From Antribacter gilvus (GTDB lineage Bacteria; Actinomycetota; Actinomycetes; Actinomycetales; Cellulomonadaceae), in contig NZ_QXTH01000009.1 in the NCBI RefSeq assembly GCF_003946865.1, positions 1 to 64,000 of the forward strand: a stretch of 64,000 nt of DNA. The letters are read 5' to 3'. The translations under genes and the position numbers were made by a program. Below, piece by piece: positions 53,943 to 62,445 of this stretch (positions within the stretch are counted from its first letter, which is position 1; each line of letters begins with the position of its first letter). A model generated the notes under the pieces. The model was not told the DNA's origin and ran no database searches. It worked only from the letters and a program-made list of their open reading frames with translations.

Positions 53943-53978
53943 TTTCGAATCCAAGGTTTTCTGAACCTTTTTTCGAAA
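53943..53978. promoter_or_regulatory. AT-rich nested dyad upstream of the galactoside operon
   Basis: AAGGTT and AACCTT pair across a 5-nt gap (53953-53969) within a longer TTTCGAA / TTCGAAA repeat (53943-53978). It lies just upstream of the -35 box. It resembles a second operator or activator site; the T-run after AACC could also end a transcript. It is much less GC-rich than the rest of the window. Confidence 0.5.
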
Positions 53979-53984
53979 ACTGTC

Positions 53985-54013
53985 TTGACCCGCTCGGATC
54001 GATAGCGCAAGGT
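53985..54013 (+). promoter_or_regulatory. Promoter of the galactoside ABC operon
   Basis: TTGACC (53985-53990) with a 17-bp spacer to CAAGGT (54008-54013). GGATCGATAG, another copy of the GATCGAT motif, lies in the spacer, so bound regulator would block polymerase. The operon start codon is 38 nt downstream. Confidence 0.55.
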
Positions 54014-54051
54014 GAGGTCAATCACCACCCCCATCACGGAGGAGCAGTCCG

Positions 54052-55371
54052 ATGAAGTACTGGCGCAAGACGTCGCGAACCGCGCTCGCCGCCCTGACGG
54101 TCACGGCTCTCGCAGCCACTGCCGCCTGTGCGTCGAACGCGCCGGCAGACACTCAGACCGCAGAGTCCGAGAAGCCCACCGGTCCCGTGGAGATCACGTT
54201 CTCCTCGTGGCTGCGCAACTCGGCACAGGTCGTCGAGGCCTTCAACGCGTCCCAGGACGAGGTGAAGGTGACCTTCCAGGAGGTCGCGAGCGGTGCCGAC
54301 AACTACCCGCAGCTCACCAACCAGGTCACGGCCGGCACGGCGCCCGACGTCGTGACGGTGGAGTACCCCCGTGTCGCCGACATGGCGACCCAGGGCGTGC
54401 TCCAGGACATCACCGACATCGCCGGCGACCTCGTCGACTCGAGCTTTCCCGATTCCGTGAAGTCGCTCGTCCAGTTCGGCGGCACCACCTGGTCCGTGCC
54501 GCTCGACCTCGGCGTGTACCAGTTCTTCTACCGCGAGGACCTGTTCCAGCAGCACGGCATCGAGGTGCCGACCACCTGGGAGGAGTACGTCGCGGCAGCC
54601 GAGAAGGTGGCCGCCGCCGACCCGAACGTCCGCATCGGCGCCTCGACCCTCGGTGACCCGGCCGCCTACGCCGCCCTGGCGTGGCAGCACGGCGCGACCT
54701 GGGCCGCCGTCGACGGCGACTCGTGGAAGATCGACATCGACAGCCCGGAGACCGAGGCCAGCGCCGAGTTCCAGCAGGACCTCGTCGACCGCGGCCTGGT
54801 CTGGACCGACGAGGCCGAGGCGCTGCAGCAGAAGCAGGCCGCCGGCCAGCTGCTCTCGGTGATCAGCGGCTCCTGGTACGGCGCGGGCCTCACGCAGACC
54901 TACCCGGACCAGGCGGGCAAGTGGAAGGTCGCCCCGCTCCCCGGCCCGGACGGCCCGACGGCCGCCATGTACGGCGGCTCCACCTTCGGCATCAGCGCCA
55001 ACAGCGAGAAGCAGGAGGCGGCGCTCACGTTCATCGAGTGGATGACCACCAACCCCGAGGGCATCAAGGCCCGGATCGACGGCGGCGCGTCCACCGTCTT
55101 CCCGGCCAACGCCGAGGCCCGCTCGGCGGCGTCGGAGGCCTTCGACACCGCGTTCTTCGGTGGCCAGGACATCTACGCCGTGGCAGAGGAGGGCGTGGAC
55201 ACGATCCCCGCCGGCTGGCTCTGGGGCCCCGCGACGTCCACCACCCTCACTGCGCTCGCCGACGGCAGCGCGAAGGTGAAGGCCGGCCAGTCGAAGCTGA
55301 CCGACATCTTCGGCCCGGCTCAGGAGGCCACCGTCTCCGACATGAAGAACCGCGGCATCTCGGTCAAGTGA
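54052..55371 (+). CDS. Sugar ABC transporter substrate-binding lipoprotein (CUT1)
   Basis: A 439-residue family-1 solute-binding protein. The signal peptide ends in a lipobox-like ATAAC, so it is lipid-anchored. EITFSSWLRNS and VTAGTAPDVVTVEYPRVADMATQGVLQDIT are typical of CUT1 binding proteins, as is VISGSWYGAGL. GGAGGAG precedes ATG 54052. With the downstream permeases, dehydrogenase and beta-galactosidase, it probably captures galactose-containing oligosaccharides. Confidence 0.9.
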   Translation: MKYWRKTSRTALAALTVTALAATAACASNAPADTQTAESEKPTGPVEITFSSWLRNSAQVVEAFNASQDEVKVTFQEVASGADNYPQLTNQVTAGTAPDVVTVEYPRVADMATQGVLQDITDIAGDLVDSSFPDSVKSLVQFGGTTWSVPLDLGVYQFFYREDLFQQHGIEVPTTWEEYVAAAEKVAAADPNVRIGASTLGDPAAYAALAWQHGATWAAVDGDSWKIDIDSPETEASAEFQQDLVDRGLVWTDEAEALQQKQAAGQLLSVISGSWYGAGLTQTYPDQAGKWKVAPLPGPDGPTAAMYGGSTFGISANSEKQEAALTFIEWMTTNPEGIKARIDGGASTVFPANAEARSAASEAFDTAFFGGQDIYAVAEEGVDTIPAGWLWGPATSTTLTALADGSAKVKAGQSKLTDIFGPAQEATVSDMKNRGISVK

Positions 55372-55405
55372 CCTGAGCCGCTCCGACCCCGCGACGACGC
55401 GATGA

Positions 55406-55437
55406 CCGGGGGCACCGGCGACCGCCGGTGCCCCCGG
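55406..55437. terminator. Perfect 15-bp hairpin between binding-protein and permease genes
   Basis: CCGGGGGCACCGGCG and its exact complement are separated by AC only. It lies 35 nt after the binding-protein stop and 19 nt before the permease ATG. As at 32611-32647, it probably stabilises or limits transcription so that binding protein is made in excess. Confidence 0.85.
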
Positions 55438-55455
55438 CCCCCGAAAGGAGGAACG

Positions 55456-56394
55456 ATGAGCGCCCTGACCGCGACCCCGACAGCGCGAGCGACAGCGACA
55501 GCGAAGCCTCGCCGTGCCCGCTTCCCCCGCATGGTGCTGCTGTTCCTGGCCCCGTTCTTCGTGCTCTACGGGATCTTCACGATCCTGCCGCTGCTGTACT
55601 CGCTCGGGCTGAGCCTCTACTCCGAGCAGACGACCGGCGGCCTGGGCTTCGGCGGCACCGAGCAGGTGTTCGTCGGCCTGGACAACTTCACGCAGGCCCT
55701 GGGCGACAGCCAGTTCCTCACGGGCTTCGTCAACGTCCTGCTCTACTGCCTCGTGTACATCCCGGTGATGATCAGCGTCGCGCTCGTCCTGGCACTGCTG
55801 CTGGACTCCGCCGCCGCGAAGGCGCGGCCGTTCTTCCGGCTGGCGCTGTTCGTGCCGCACATCGTGCCGGCCCTGATCGCCGCGATCATCTGGCTGTACC
55901 TCTACACCCCCGGCGTGAGCCCGCTGATCGAGGCGTTCGAGACCGCCGGGGGCACGTGGGACCTCACGTCCCGGCTCTCCGCGCTGTTCGCGCTCGGCAA
56001 CCTCGCGACCTGGCTGCACCTCGGCTACAACGTCATCCTCTTCTACGCGGCCCTGCAGGCGATCCCCGGGGAGGTCCTCGAGGCCGCGTCGATCGACGGC
56101 GCCGGACCGATCCGCACCGCCGTGCAGATCAAGGCGCGCATGATCCTGGGCGCGGTCACCGTCGCCGTGCTGTTCACGGTGGTCGGTGCCATGCAGCTCT
56201 TCGCCGAGCCGCTCCTGCTGGCCTCGCGCGCGCCCGCCATCAGCTCGACCTGGACGCCCAACATGTTCATCTACCAGACCGCTTTCGTGCAGCAGGACAT
56301 GGGGTATGCCGCGGCGTCGGCCGTGCTGTTCGCCGCCGTGATCGGCGTCCTGTCCTGGCTCGTGACCCGCGTCGGACGAAAGGCCTCGTCATGA
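55456..56394 (+). CDS. Sugar ABC transporter permease (MalF/UgpA type)
   Basis: A 312-residue permease with six helices. LAPFFVLYGIFTILPLLYSLGLS is the first membrane segment and the EAA loop is LEAASIDGAGPIRTAVQIKARM. AAAGGAGG precedes ATG 55456. Its stop overlaps the next start (ATGA), so the two permeases are translationally coupled and form one channel. The ATPase is encoded elsewhere. Confidence 0.92.
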   Translation: MSALTATPTARATATAKPRRARFPRMVLLFLAPFFVLYGIFTILPLLYSLGLSLYSEQTTGGLGFGGTEQVFVGLDNFTQALGDSQFLTGFVNVLLYCLVYIPVMISVALVLALLLDSAAAKARPFFRLALFVPHIVPALIAAIIWLYLYTPGVSPLIEAFETAGGTWDLTSRLSALFALGNLATWLHLGYNVILFYAALQAIPGEVLEAASIDGAGPIRTAVQIKARMILGAVTVAVLFTVVGAMQLFAEPLLLASRAPAISSTWTPNMFIYQTAFVQQDMGYAAASAVLFAAVIGVLSWLVTRVGRKASS

Positions 56395-57350
56395 CCACCG
56401 CGACCTCCGTCCCTCCGGTGCCCGGCGCACCCGCCGGCGCGGGCCCCGCGGCCCCGCCCCGCGGCGGCAGCCCGGCCCACCGCCGCGGCTCCGCTCGCGC
56501 GGCCGCCGGCCGCCGGCCCGCCTGGGCCTCCCGCATCGTGGTGAACCTTGTCCTGGCCGGGTTCGCGCTCTACACGCTGCTGCCGCTGACGTGGCTCGTC
56601 ATCGCGTCCACCAAGGACACCGCCGACCTCGTCGGCACGCACGGGTTCGCGCTGGCCGACCTGAACTTCGTCGAGAACCTCACGCGCATGTTCGCCGAGG
56701 ACGGGGGCATCTTCGGTCGCTGGATGCTCAACACCGTGGCGTACGCCGGGGTGGGCGCGGCGCTGTCCGTGCTGGTCTCGCTGCTGGCGGCGTTCGCCTT
56801 CGAGATGTACGACTTCCGCGGCAAGGAGAAGGCCTTCGGCTTCGTGCTGATCGGCGTGCTCGTCCCGGCCGCCGTGACCACCATGCCCCTGTACCTGCTC
56901 GCGTCGAGCACGGGAATGGTCAACACCTTCTGGGGAGTCTTCCTGCCGCAGGTGGCGAGCCCGTTCGGGGTGTACCTCGCCCGCATCTTCATCGCCTCGT
57001 ACGTGCCTCGCGAGCTCATCGAGGCAGCACGGATCGACGGCGCGGGCGACTTCCGGGCGTTCTTCAGCGTGGCGCTGCCGGTGCTCAAGCCCGCCGCCGT
57101 GACGCTCTTCCTCATGGCGTTCAGCGCCATCTGGAACAACTTCTTCCTGCCGCTGGTCATGCTCACGGACCGCTCGCTGTTCCCCGTCGCGCTGGGCATC
57201 TACACCTGGAACCAGCAGGAGATCGCGGACCCGGCGTACGCGCCGCTCGTCATCGTGGGGTCGCTCCTCGCGATGCTGCCCGTCGTGGCGCTCTTCCTCG
57301 CCCTCCAGCGCTACTGGAAGGCCGGCATCGGGGCGGGGGCGCTCAAGTGA
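56391..57350 (+). CDS. Sugar ABC transporter permease (MalG/UgpE type)
   Basis: A 319-residue permease with six helices after a 45-residue Ala/Pro/Arg-rich cytoplasmic tail. The EAA loop is IEAARIDGAGDFRAFFSVALPVLKP. It is coupled to the previous permease by ATGA and to the dehydrogenase downstream by GTGA. Forms the second half of the membrane channel. Confidence 0.92.
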   Translation: MTTATSVPPVPGAPAGAGPAAPPRGGSPAHRRGSARAAAGRRPAWASRIVVNLVLAGFALYTLLPLTWLVIASTKDTADLVGTHGFALADLNFVENLTRMFAEDGGIFGRWMLNTVAYAGVGAALSVLVSLLAAFAFEMYDFRGKEKAFGFVLIGVLVPAAVTTMPLYLLASSTGMVNTFWGVFLPQVASPFGVYLARIFIASYVPRELIEAARIDGAGDFRAFFSVALPVLKPAAVTLFLMAFSAIWNNFFLPLVMLTDRSLFPVALGIYTWNQQEIADPAYAPLVIVGSLLAMLPVVALFLALQRYWKAGIGAGALK

Positions 57351-58342
57351 CCGCCCGCCGTCCCGTCGCCGCCCTCGCGATGCTGCCGGACCTGCCAGTG
57401 CGGCTGTTCGGGTCCGACGCGGCCGAGCGCCTCGGCGAGGTCCTGGACCTCCTGCCCGGGATCATGGACTCCGAGGGCCGGTTCCCCGGCCCGGTGGACG
57501 AGATCGAGGTGCTGGTCGCCGGCTGGGGCGCGCCCCTCCTCGACGCCGGTCTGCTCGACCGGATGCCGAAGCTCCGCGCCGTCGTCTACACGGCCGGCTC
57601 GACCAAGGGCATCATGACCGCCGAGGCCTACGCCCGGGGCGTGCGCGTCAGCACGGCCGCCGGGGCGAACGCGCTCCCGGTCGCCGAGTTCACGCTCGCC
57701 GCGATCCTCCTGGCGGGCAAGCGCATCTTCGCGATCTCGGACGAGTACCGCAGCACGCAGGACTACCGGCCGCCGTCGGCCCGGCACGCGCGGTGGGGCA
57801 ACAACGGCGTCGTCGCGGGCATCGTCGGCGCCTCGCGGATCGGGCGCCGGGTGATCGAGCTGCTCGCGCCCTTCGACGTCGAGGTGCTGCTGTACGACCC
57901 GGTGGCGCCCGACGACGTGCCGGGCGTGACGCGTGTCGGCCTGGAGGAGCTGCTCCGCAGGAGCGACGTCGTCAGCGTGCACGCCCCCGCGAACGCCGAG
58001 ACGCACCACATGATCGACGGTGCCGCCCTCGCCCTGATGCGCGACGGCGCCACGCTGATCAACACCGCCCGGGGCAGCCTCGTCGACCAGGGCGCGCTCG
58101 TGGCGGAGCTCGAGTCGCGGCGGCTGTACGCCGTCATCGACGTCACCGACCCGGATCCGCTCGACGCGGGCTCGCCGCTCTTCTCGGCACCCAACCTGGT
58201 GCTCACCCCGCACATCGCCGGCTCGCAGGGCAACGAGCTCCTGCGCCTGGGCGACGCCGCCCTGCGCGAGGCGGCGCGCTACGCACGCGGGCTCGAGTTC
58301 GCCGACGGCGTGCCCGAGTCGAGCCTCGCCCACATCGCGTAG
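57347..58342 (+). CDS. D-2-hydroxyacid dehydrogenase family protein
   Basis: A 331-residue NAD-dependent dehydrogenase. The substrate domain (about 1-110) is split around the dinucleotide domain with VGASRIGR; a catalytic Arg is in NTARGSLVD and the His in LTPHIAGSQ. Family members reduce 2-keto acids such as hydroxypyruvate or glyoxylate. GTG 57347 overlaps the permease stop (GTGA), so it is made with the transporter. Its link to sugar use is unclear: an acidic sugar product may be the substrate. Confidence 0.85.
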   Translation: MTARRPVAALAMLPDLPVRLFGSDAAERLGEVLDLLPGIMDSEGRFPGPVDEIEVLVAGWGAPLLDAGLLDRMPKLRAVVYTAGSTKGIMTAEAYARGVRVSTAAGANALPVAEFTLAAILLAGKRIFAISDEYRSTQDYRPPSARHARWGNNGVVAGIVGASRIGRRVIELLAPFDVEVLLYDPVAPDDVPGVTRVGLEELLRRSDVVSVHAPANAETHHMIDGAALALMRDGATLINTARGSLVDQGALVAELESRRLYAVIDVTDPDPLDAGSPLFSAPNLVLTPHIAGSQGNELLRLGDAALREAARYARGLEFADGVPESSLAHIA

Positions 58343-58376
58343 CCGTCGAACCGCGTAGCCCCCGAGGGAGACCAGC

Positions 58377-60167
58377 ATGACCAGCCTGACCGTCTACGGC
58401 GCGCAGCTCCTGCGCGACGGCCGCTCGCACCGCATCCTCTCGGGCGCCCTCCACTACTTCCGGGTCCACCCGGACCAGTGGGCGCGGCAGCTGCGCATGC
58501 TCCACGCGATGGGTCTCAACACCGTCGAGACGTACGTACCCTGGAACCTGCACGAGCGGGACGAGGGGCGCTACGACTTCGAGGGCCTCGCGGACCTGGA
58601 GCGCTTCGTCGCGCTGGCGGACCGGGAAGGGCTCGACGTCATCGTCCGGCCGGGACCGTTCATCTGCGCGGAGTGGGAGAACGGCGGGCTGCCGGCCTGG
58701 TTGACCGCGCGCACAGGCACGCGGATCCGGTGCCTGGACGACACCTACCTGCCGGCGGTGGACCGCTGGTTCGACGAGCTCATCCCGCGGGTCGCGGCGA
58801 TGCAGCACACGCGGGGCGGGCCGGTCTCGATGGTCCAGGTGGAGAACGAGTACGGCTCCTACGGCTCGGACGCGGCGTACCTGGAGCACCTGCGCGCGGG
58901 TCTCGTGGCGCGCGGGATCGACGTCCCGCTGTTCACGTCGGACGGCGACGAGGACTGGATGCTCGCCGGGGGCACCCTCCCGGGAGTGCTGGCGACCGTG
59001 AACTTCGGCAGCCGGGCGGGACGCGCGTTCGCGGCGCTGGACAAGTTCCGGCCCGACCAGCCTCGCATCTGCATGGAGTTCTGGGACGGCTGGTTCGACC
59101 ACTGGGGCGAGGACCACACCGAGCGCGAGCCGCGGGACGCCGAGAACGCGCTGCGCGAGATCCTCGACCACGGGGGTTCGGTGAACCTGTACATGGCGCA
59201 GGGCGGCACGAGCTTCGGCCCGTGGGCGGGGGCCAACCGCGGCGGTCCCGTGCACGACGGCGAGTACCAGCCCACCATCACGAGCTACGACTACGACGCG
59301 CCGATCGACGAGCGCGGCGACCCCACCGAGACGTACTGGCGCTTCCGTGACGCGCTGCTCGGGTTCCGCCGTTCGGTCGGGGACGAGTCCGAGGTGCCCG
59401 ACGTGCCGCTGCGCCTGCCGGAGCTCGAGGAGCAGGCCTTCCGGCTCGTCCCGGTGGCCGGGTCGGCGTTCGCCGCCGCCGCCGGGGTCTCGACGTCGCC
59501 GGTGCCGACCGTCGAGGAGCTCGGGCTCGACCAGGGCGTCGTGATCCACACCGCCGTCGTAAGCGGCCCGCGCGCCCCGCTCCCGCTGCGCGTCACCGGG
59601 GTCCACGACCGGGCGTCCGTCTACGCCGCGGGCCGCCTCGTCGGCTCGGGCGCCGGACCGGTGGTGGAGGTGCCGCTGCCCGCGGTGCCCGCGGAAGGGC
59701 TGCGTATCGACGTGGTCGTCGAGACCCTCGGGCGCGTCAACTACGGGCCGCTCGTGGGCGAGCCCAAGGGCATCACCGGCCACGTGATGCACGAACGGCA
59801 GGTGGTGCACGGCTGGACGAGCCGCGCCGTCCGGCTCGACGAGCTGGACCGCCTCGCCCGGTGGGACGCGGCGAACGAGGCGGTGGCCGAGGTGGCGCCG
59901 CTGACGCTGACGGGCACGTTCGTCGCGCCGCAGCGCGCCGACACCCGCCTCGCGGTCGACGGGGTCGACCGCGGCGTCGCGTTCGTCAACGGCTTCTGCC
60001 TCGGCCGGTTCGACGCCGCAGGCCCGCAGCACAGCCTCTACGTCCCCTGGCCGGTGGTGCGGGAAGGGGAGAACACGGTCACCGTCGTGTCGCTCGACCC
60101 GCGCACCGGCACCCCGACCCACGCCTGCGCACGGCTCGTCCGCGGATCGGGATTCATCCCGGCCTGA
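58377..60167 (+). CDS. Glycoside hydrolase family 35 beta-galactosidase
   Basis: A 596-residue GH35 enzyme. The TIM barrel starts ILSGALHYFRVHPDQWARQL. The acid/base is Glu158 in VENEYG, and the nucleophile is Glu234 in MEFWDGW. Beta-sandwich domains follow. There is no signal peptide, so it acts inside the cell on imported oligosaccharides, releasing terminal beta-galactose. Its place at the end of the transporter operon (34 bp after the dehydrogenase) supports use of galactosides, such as galactan fragments from pectin. Confidence 0.94.
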   Translation: MTSLTVYGAQLLRDGRSHRILSGALHYFRVHPDQWARQLRMLHAMGLNTVETYVPWNLHERDEGRYDFEGLADLERFVALADREGLDVIVRPGPFICAEWENGGLPAWLTARTGTRIRCLDDTYLPAVDRWFDELIPRVAAMQHTRGGPVSMVQVENEYGSYGSDAAYLEHLRAGLVARGIDVPLFTSDGDEDWMLAGGTLPGVLATVNFGSRAGRAFAALDKFRPDQPRICMEFWDGWFDHWGEDHTEREPRDAENALREILDHGGSVNLYMAQGGTSFGPWAGANRGGPVHDGEYQPTITSYDYDAPIDERGDPTETYWRFRDALLGFRRSVGDESEVPDVPLRLPELEEQAFRLVPVAGSAFAAAAGVSTSPVPTVEELGLDQGVVIHTAVVSGPRAPLPLRVTGVHDRASVYAAGRLVGSGAGPVVEVPLPAVPAEGLRIDVVVETLGRVNYGPLVGEPKGITGHVMHERQVVHGWTSRAVRLDELDRLARWDAANEAVAEVAPLTLTGTFVAPQRADTRLAVDGVDRGVAFVNGFCLGRFDAAGPQHSLYVPWPVVREGENTVTVVSLDPRTGTPTHACARLVRGSGFIPA

Positions 60168-60258
60168 GCGGCCCCCCTGCCGCCCGGCGCCGGCCGGTCG
60201 CCTCGCTGGGGAGACGACCGACCGGCGTCGGGCACCCTCGCCGTGTGAGGATGCCGCC

Positions 60259-61509
60259 ATGGCTGCCCACGCACACTCCCACGGGCCTGTGCCCGCATCG
60301 CCCCCGAGGACGCGAGCCGTCCTCGCGGCCACCCTGGTCCCGGCGCTCCTCGCGACTCTGATCGGCCTGTGGGCGCTCTGGCCGAGCGCCGACGAGGTGC
60401 CTGACCGGGTGCCCGTCGTCGCCGAGGGCAGCAAGTTCGTCGACGTGACGATCGAGGGCCACGCCGACCCGGAGACGGGCAGCATCCCCGTGCGGCTGCC
60501 TTCGGGGGAGCTGTCGTCGATGCAGTCGCCCGGTCCGACGATCCCGCTCGAGCCCGGCGACCGGATCGTGGCGCTCAGCATCGAGGAGATCGCGCAGGCG
60601 GTCGACCCGCTCGTCTTCATGGACTTCCAGCGGGAGGTCCCCCTCGGCTGGCTCGCCGTCGCCTACGGCCTGGTGGTGCTGCTCGTGGCCCGCTGGCGGG
60701 GCCTCGCGGCCATGGTCGGGCTCGGCGTCGCCTTCGCGGTGCTCCTCGGCTTCACCATGCCCGCCCTGCTCGCCGGCCAGCCGGCGATGGCGGTGGCTCT
60801 GGTGACCGCCTCGCTGGTCATGTTCGCCACGCTCTACCTGGCGCACGGGTTCTCCGCCCGGACGTCGGCCGCGCTGCTCGGGACGCTGCTCGGCCTGGCG
60901 CTGACCGCCGTCGTCGGCGGCTGGGCAGCGGGCGCCGCCCAGCTGACCGGTGCCACGTCCGAGTCCGCCCAGTACCTCCCGTCCGCCGCGCCCGGTGCCG
61001 ACCTGCGAGGCATCGCCCTGTGCGGGCTCGTGCTCGCGGGCATGGGCGTGCTCAACGACGTGACGATCACGCAGGCGTCTGCCGTCTGGGAGCTGCGGGC
61101 CGTGGCGCCCGGGGCCACCCGCGGAGAGCTCTTCGCCCGCGCGATGCGCATCGGGCGCGACCACATCGCGTCCACGGTCTACACGATCGCCTTCGCCTAC
61201 GTCGGCGCCGCGCTGCCGCTCATCATGATGGTCTGGTTGATCGACCAGTCGCCCGTGTCGGCACTCTCATCGGGCGAGATCGCCGAGGAGGTGGTCCGCA
61301 CGCTCGTCGGGTCGATCGGCCTGGTGCTCGCCATCCCGATCACGACGGCGATCGCGGCGCTCGCGGTGCCGGGCCCGGTCGCGGGGGCGTACGCGGGGGA
61401 GCCGGGGCCGGGGGCCGGTCCCGCGGCGGGTCCGGAGTCGGGGGCCGGGCCGCAGGCTGGGCCGGACACGGACCGGGACGACGACCTGGCGTGGGCGGCA
61501 GCCCGCTGA
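60259..61509 (+). CDS. YibE/F-family membrane protein
   Basis: A 416-residue protein of the YibE/YibF family with about eight membrane helices. After one N-terminal helix and a short outer domain (VTIEGHADPETGSIPVRLPSGE), the C-terminal helices hold the typical GVLNDVTITQASAVWELR and GRDHIASTVYTIAFAYVGAALPL. A Gly/Pro/Ala-rich tail follows. The family is common in bacteria; its role is not established. ATG 60259 lies 6 nt after GAGGAT (60247-60252). Confidence 0.82.
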   Translation: MAAHAHSHGPVPASPPRTRAVLAATLVPALLATLIGLWALWPSADEVPDRVPVVAEGSKFVDVTIEGHADPETGSIPVRLPSGELSSMQSPGPTIPLEPGDRIVALSIEEIAQAVDPLVFMDFQREVPLGWLAVAYGLVVLLVARWRGLAAMVGLGVAFAVLLGFTMPALLAGQPAMAVALVTASLVMFATLYLAHGFSARTSAALLGTLLGLALTAVVGGWAAGAAQLTGATSESAQYLPSAAPGADLRGIALCGLVLAGMGVLNDVTITQASAVWELRAVAPGATRGELFARAMRIGRDHIASTVYTIAFAYVGAALPLIMMVWLIDQSPVSALSSGEIAEEVVRTLVGSIGLVLAIPITTAIAALAVPGPVAGAYAGEPGPGAGPAAGPESGAGPQAGPDTDRDDDLAWAAAR

Positions 61510-61510
61510 C

Positions 61511-61531
61511 TAGGATGGCAAGCGCTTTCCA
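61511..61531 (+). promoter_or_regulatory. -10 box and LacI-type operator of the acetylesterase gene
   Basis: TAGGAT (61511-61516) is a -10 box. TGGCAAGCGCTTTCCA (61516-61531) is a LacI-family palindrome centred on AAGCGCTT, with one mismatched pair. It covers the expected transcription start, so a LacI repressor would block initiation. Which LacI binds is unknown; genes at 15502 and 35417 are possible. Confidence 0.65.
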
Positions 61532-61565
61532 ACATGTCACCGACGACGAGAGGCAACGACGCCCC

Positions 61566-62300
61566 ATGACCACCGAGAGCGCCGCCACCCCGGCCCGCAC
61601 GATCTTCCTCGCCGGTGACTCGACGGCCGCCCCCAAGGACCTCGGCGTCGCCCCCGAGGCGGGCTGGGGGATGGCCCTGCCGTTCTACCTCGCTGACCGG
61701 ATCGCCGTCGCCAACCACGCGCGCAACGGTCGCAGCACCAAGAGCTTCGTGGACGAGGGGCGCCTCGCGGCGCTCCTCGCAGAGGCGCGCGAGGGCGACG
61801 TGGTGGTGATCCAGTTCTCGCACAACGACGAGAAGATCGAGGATCCCACCCGGTACACCGAGCCCTGGTCCACCTACCAGGAGCACCTCGCCCTCTACCT
61901 GGAGGGTGTCCGGGAGCGCGGGGCGGTCCCCGTGCTCGCCACCTCGGCGGAGCGGCGCCGGTTCGACGAGGGTGGGAAGGCTCTTCCCACCCACGGCGAG
62001 TACCCGGACGCGATGCGCGCGCTCGCCGAGCGGGAGGGCGTCCCGTTCGTCGAGGTCCAGCGGACCACGCTCGCCCTGTGGCAGCGCCTCGGGCCCGACG
62101 AGACCACGCGGTACCTCCTCCACACGCCCGACGGGCGCCGGGACGACACGCACTTCAACACTCCCGGTGCGGCGGCCGTCGCCGCGATCGTCGCGCGCGG
62201 GCTCGTCCAGGCGGGCGTGCTGACGCCCGAGGACGTCCACAGCCTGGACCAGGTCCCCGAGCCGTCCTGGTTCGCCTGGCTCGCGGAGCCGCCCGCGTAG
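61566..62300 (+). CDS. Rhamnogalacturonan-acetylesterase-like SGNH hydrolase
   Basis: A 244-residue esterase. FLAGDSTAA is block I with the nucleophile Ser, HARNGRSTKSF gives the oxyanion Gly/Asn region, IQFSHNDEK carries the Asn of block III, and DDTHFN carries the Asp and His. This is the pattern of rhamnogalacturonan acetylesterases (YesT/RhgT), which remove acetyl groups from pectin. There is no signal peptide, so it works on imported oligomers. The start ATG 61566 follows GAGAGG after 12 nt. ATG 61515 would lie inside the operator. Confidence 0.85.
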   Translation: MTTESAATPARTIFLAGDSTAAPKDLGVAPEAGWGMALPFYLADRIAVANHARNGRSTKSFVDEGRLAALLAEAREGDVVVIQFSHNDEKIEDPTRYTEPWSTYQEHLALYLEGVRERGAVPVLATSAERRRFDEGGKALPTHGEYPDAMRALAEREGVPFVEVQRTTLALWQRLGPDETTRYLLHTPDGRRDDTHFNTPGAAAVAAIVARGLVQAGVLTPEDVHSLDQVPEPSWFAWLAEPPA

Positions 62301-62345
62301 GGCGGGCCGGCTGGGCCCGGCGCCGGCGGCGGCCGGGGGGCACTT

Positions 62346-62363
62346 TTGATAATGATTCTCGTT
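62346..62363 (+). promoter_or_regulatory. Zur-like box 1
   Basis: TTGATAATGATTCTCGTT has a symmetric core GATAATGATTCTC like actinobacterial Zur sites. It overlaps GATAAT, a likely -10 hexamer. It pairs with a second box 26 nt downstream. Confidence 0.6.
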
Positions 62364-62388
62364 CTGTGGTTCACTGTGGCCCGCGCCT

Positions 62389-62407
62389 GTGAGAATGATT
62401 CCCATCA
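62389..62407 (+). promoter_or_regulatory. Zur-like box 2
   Basis: TGTGAGAATGATTCCCATC carries GAGAATGATTCCC, the same AATGATT core as box 1. The two boxes lie 40 nt apart upstream of the zinc chaperone gene, so zinc-loaded Zur may repress through both. Confidence 0.6.
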
Positions 62408-62445
62408 CGGGCGTCCACCCCTGTCTGCGCCACGAAGGACGCCAC

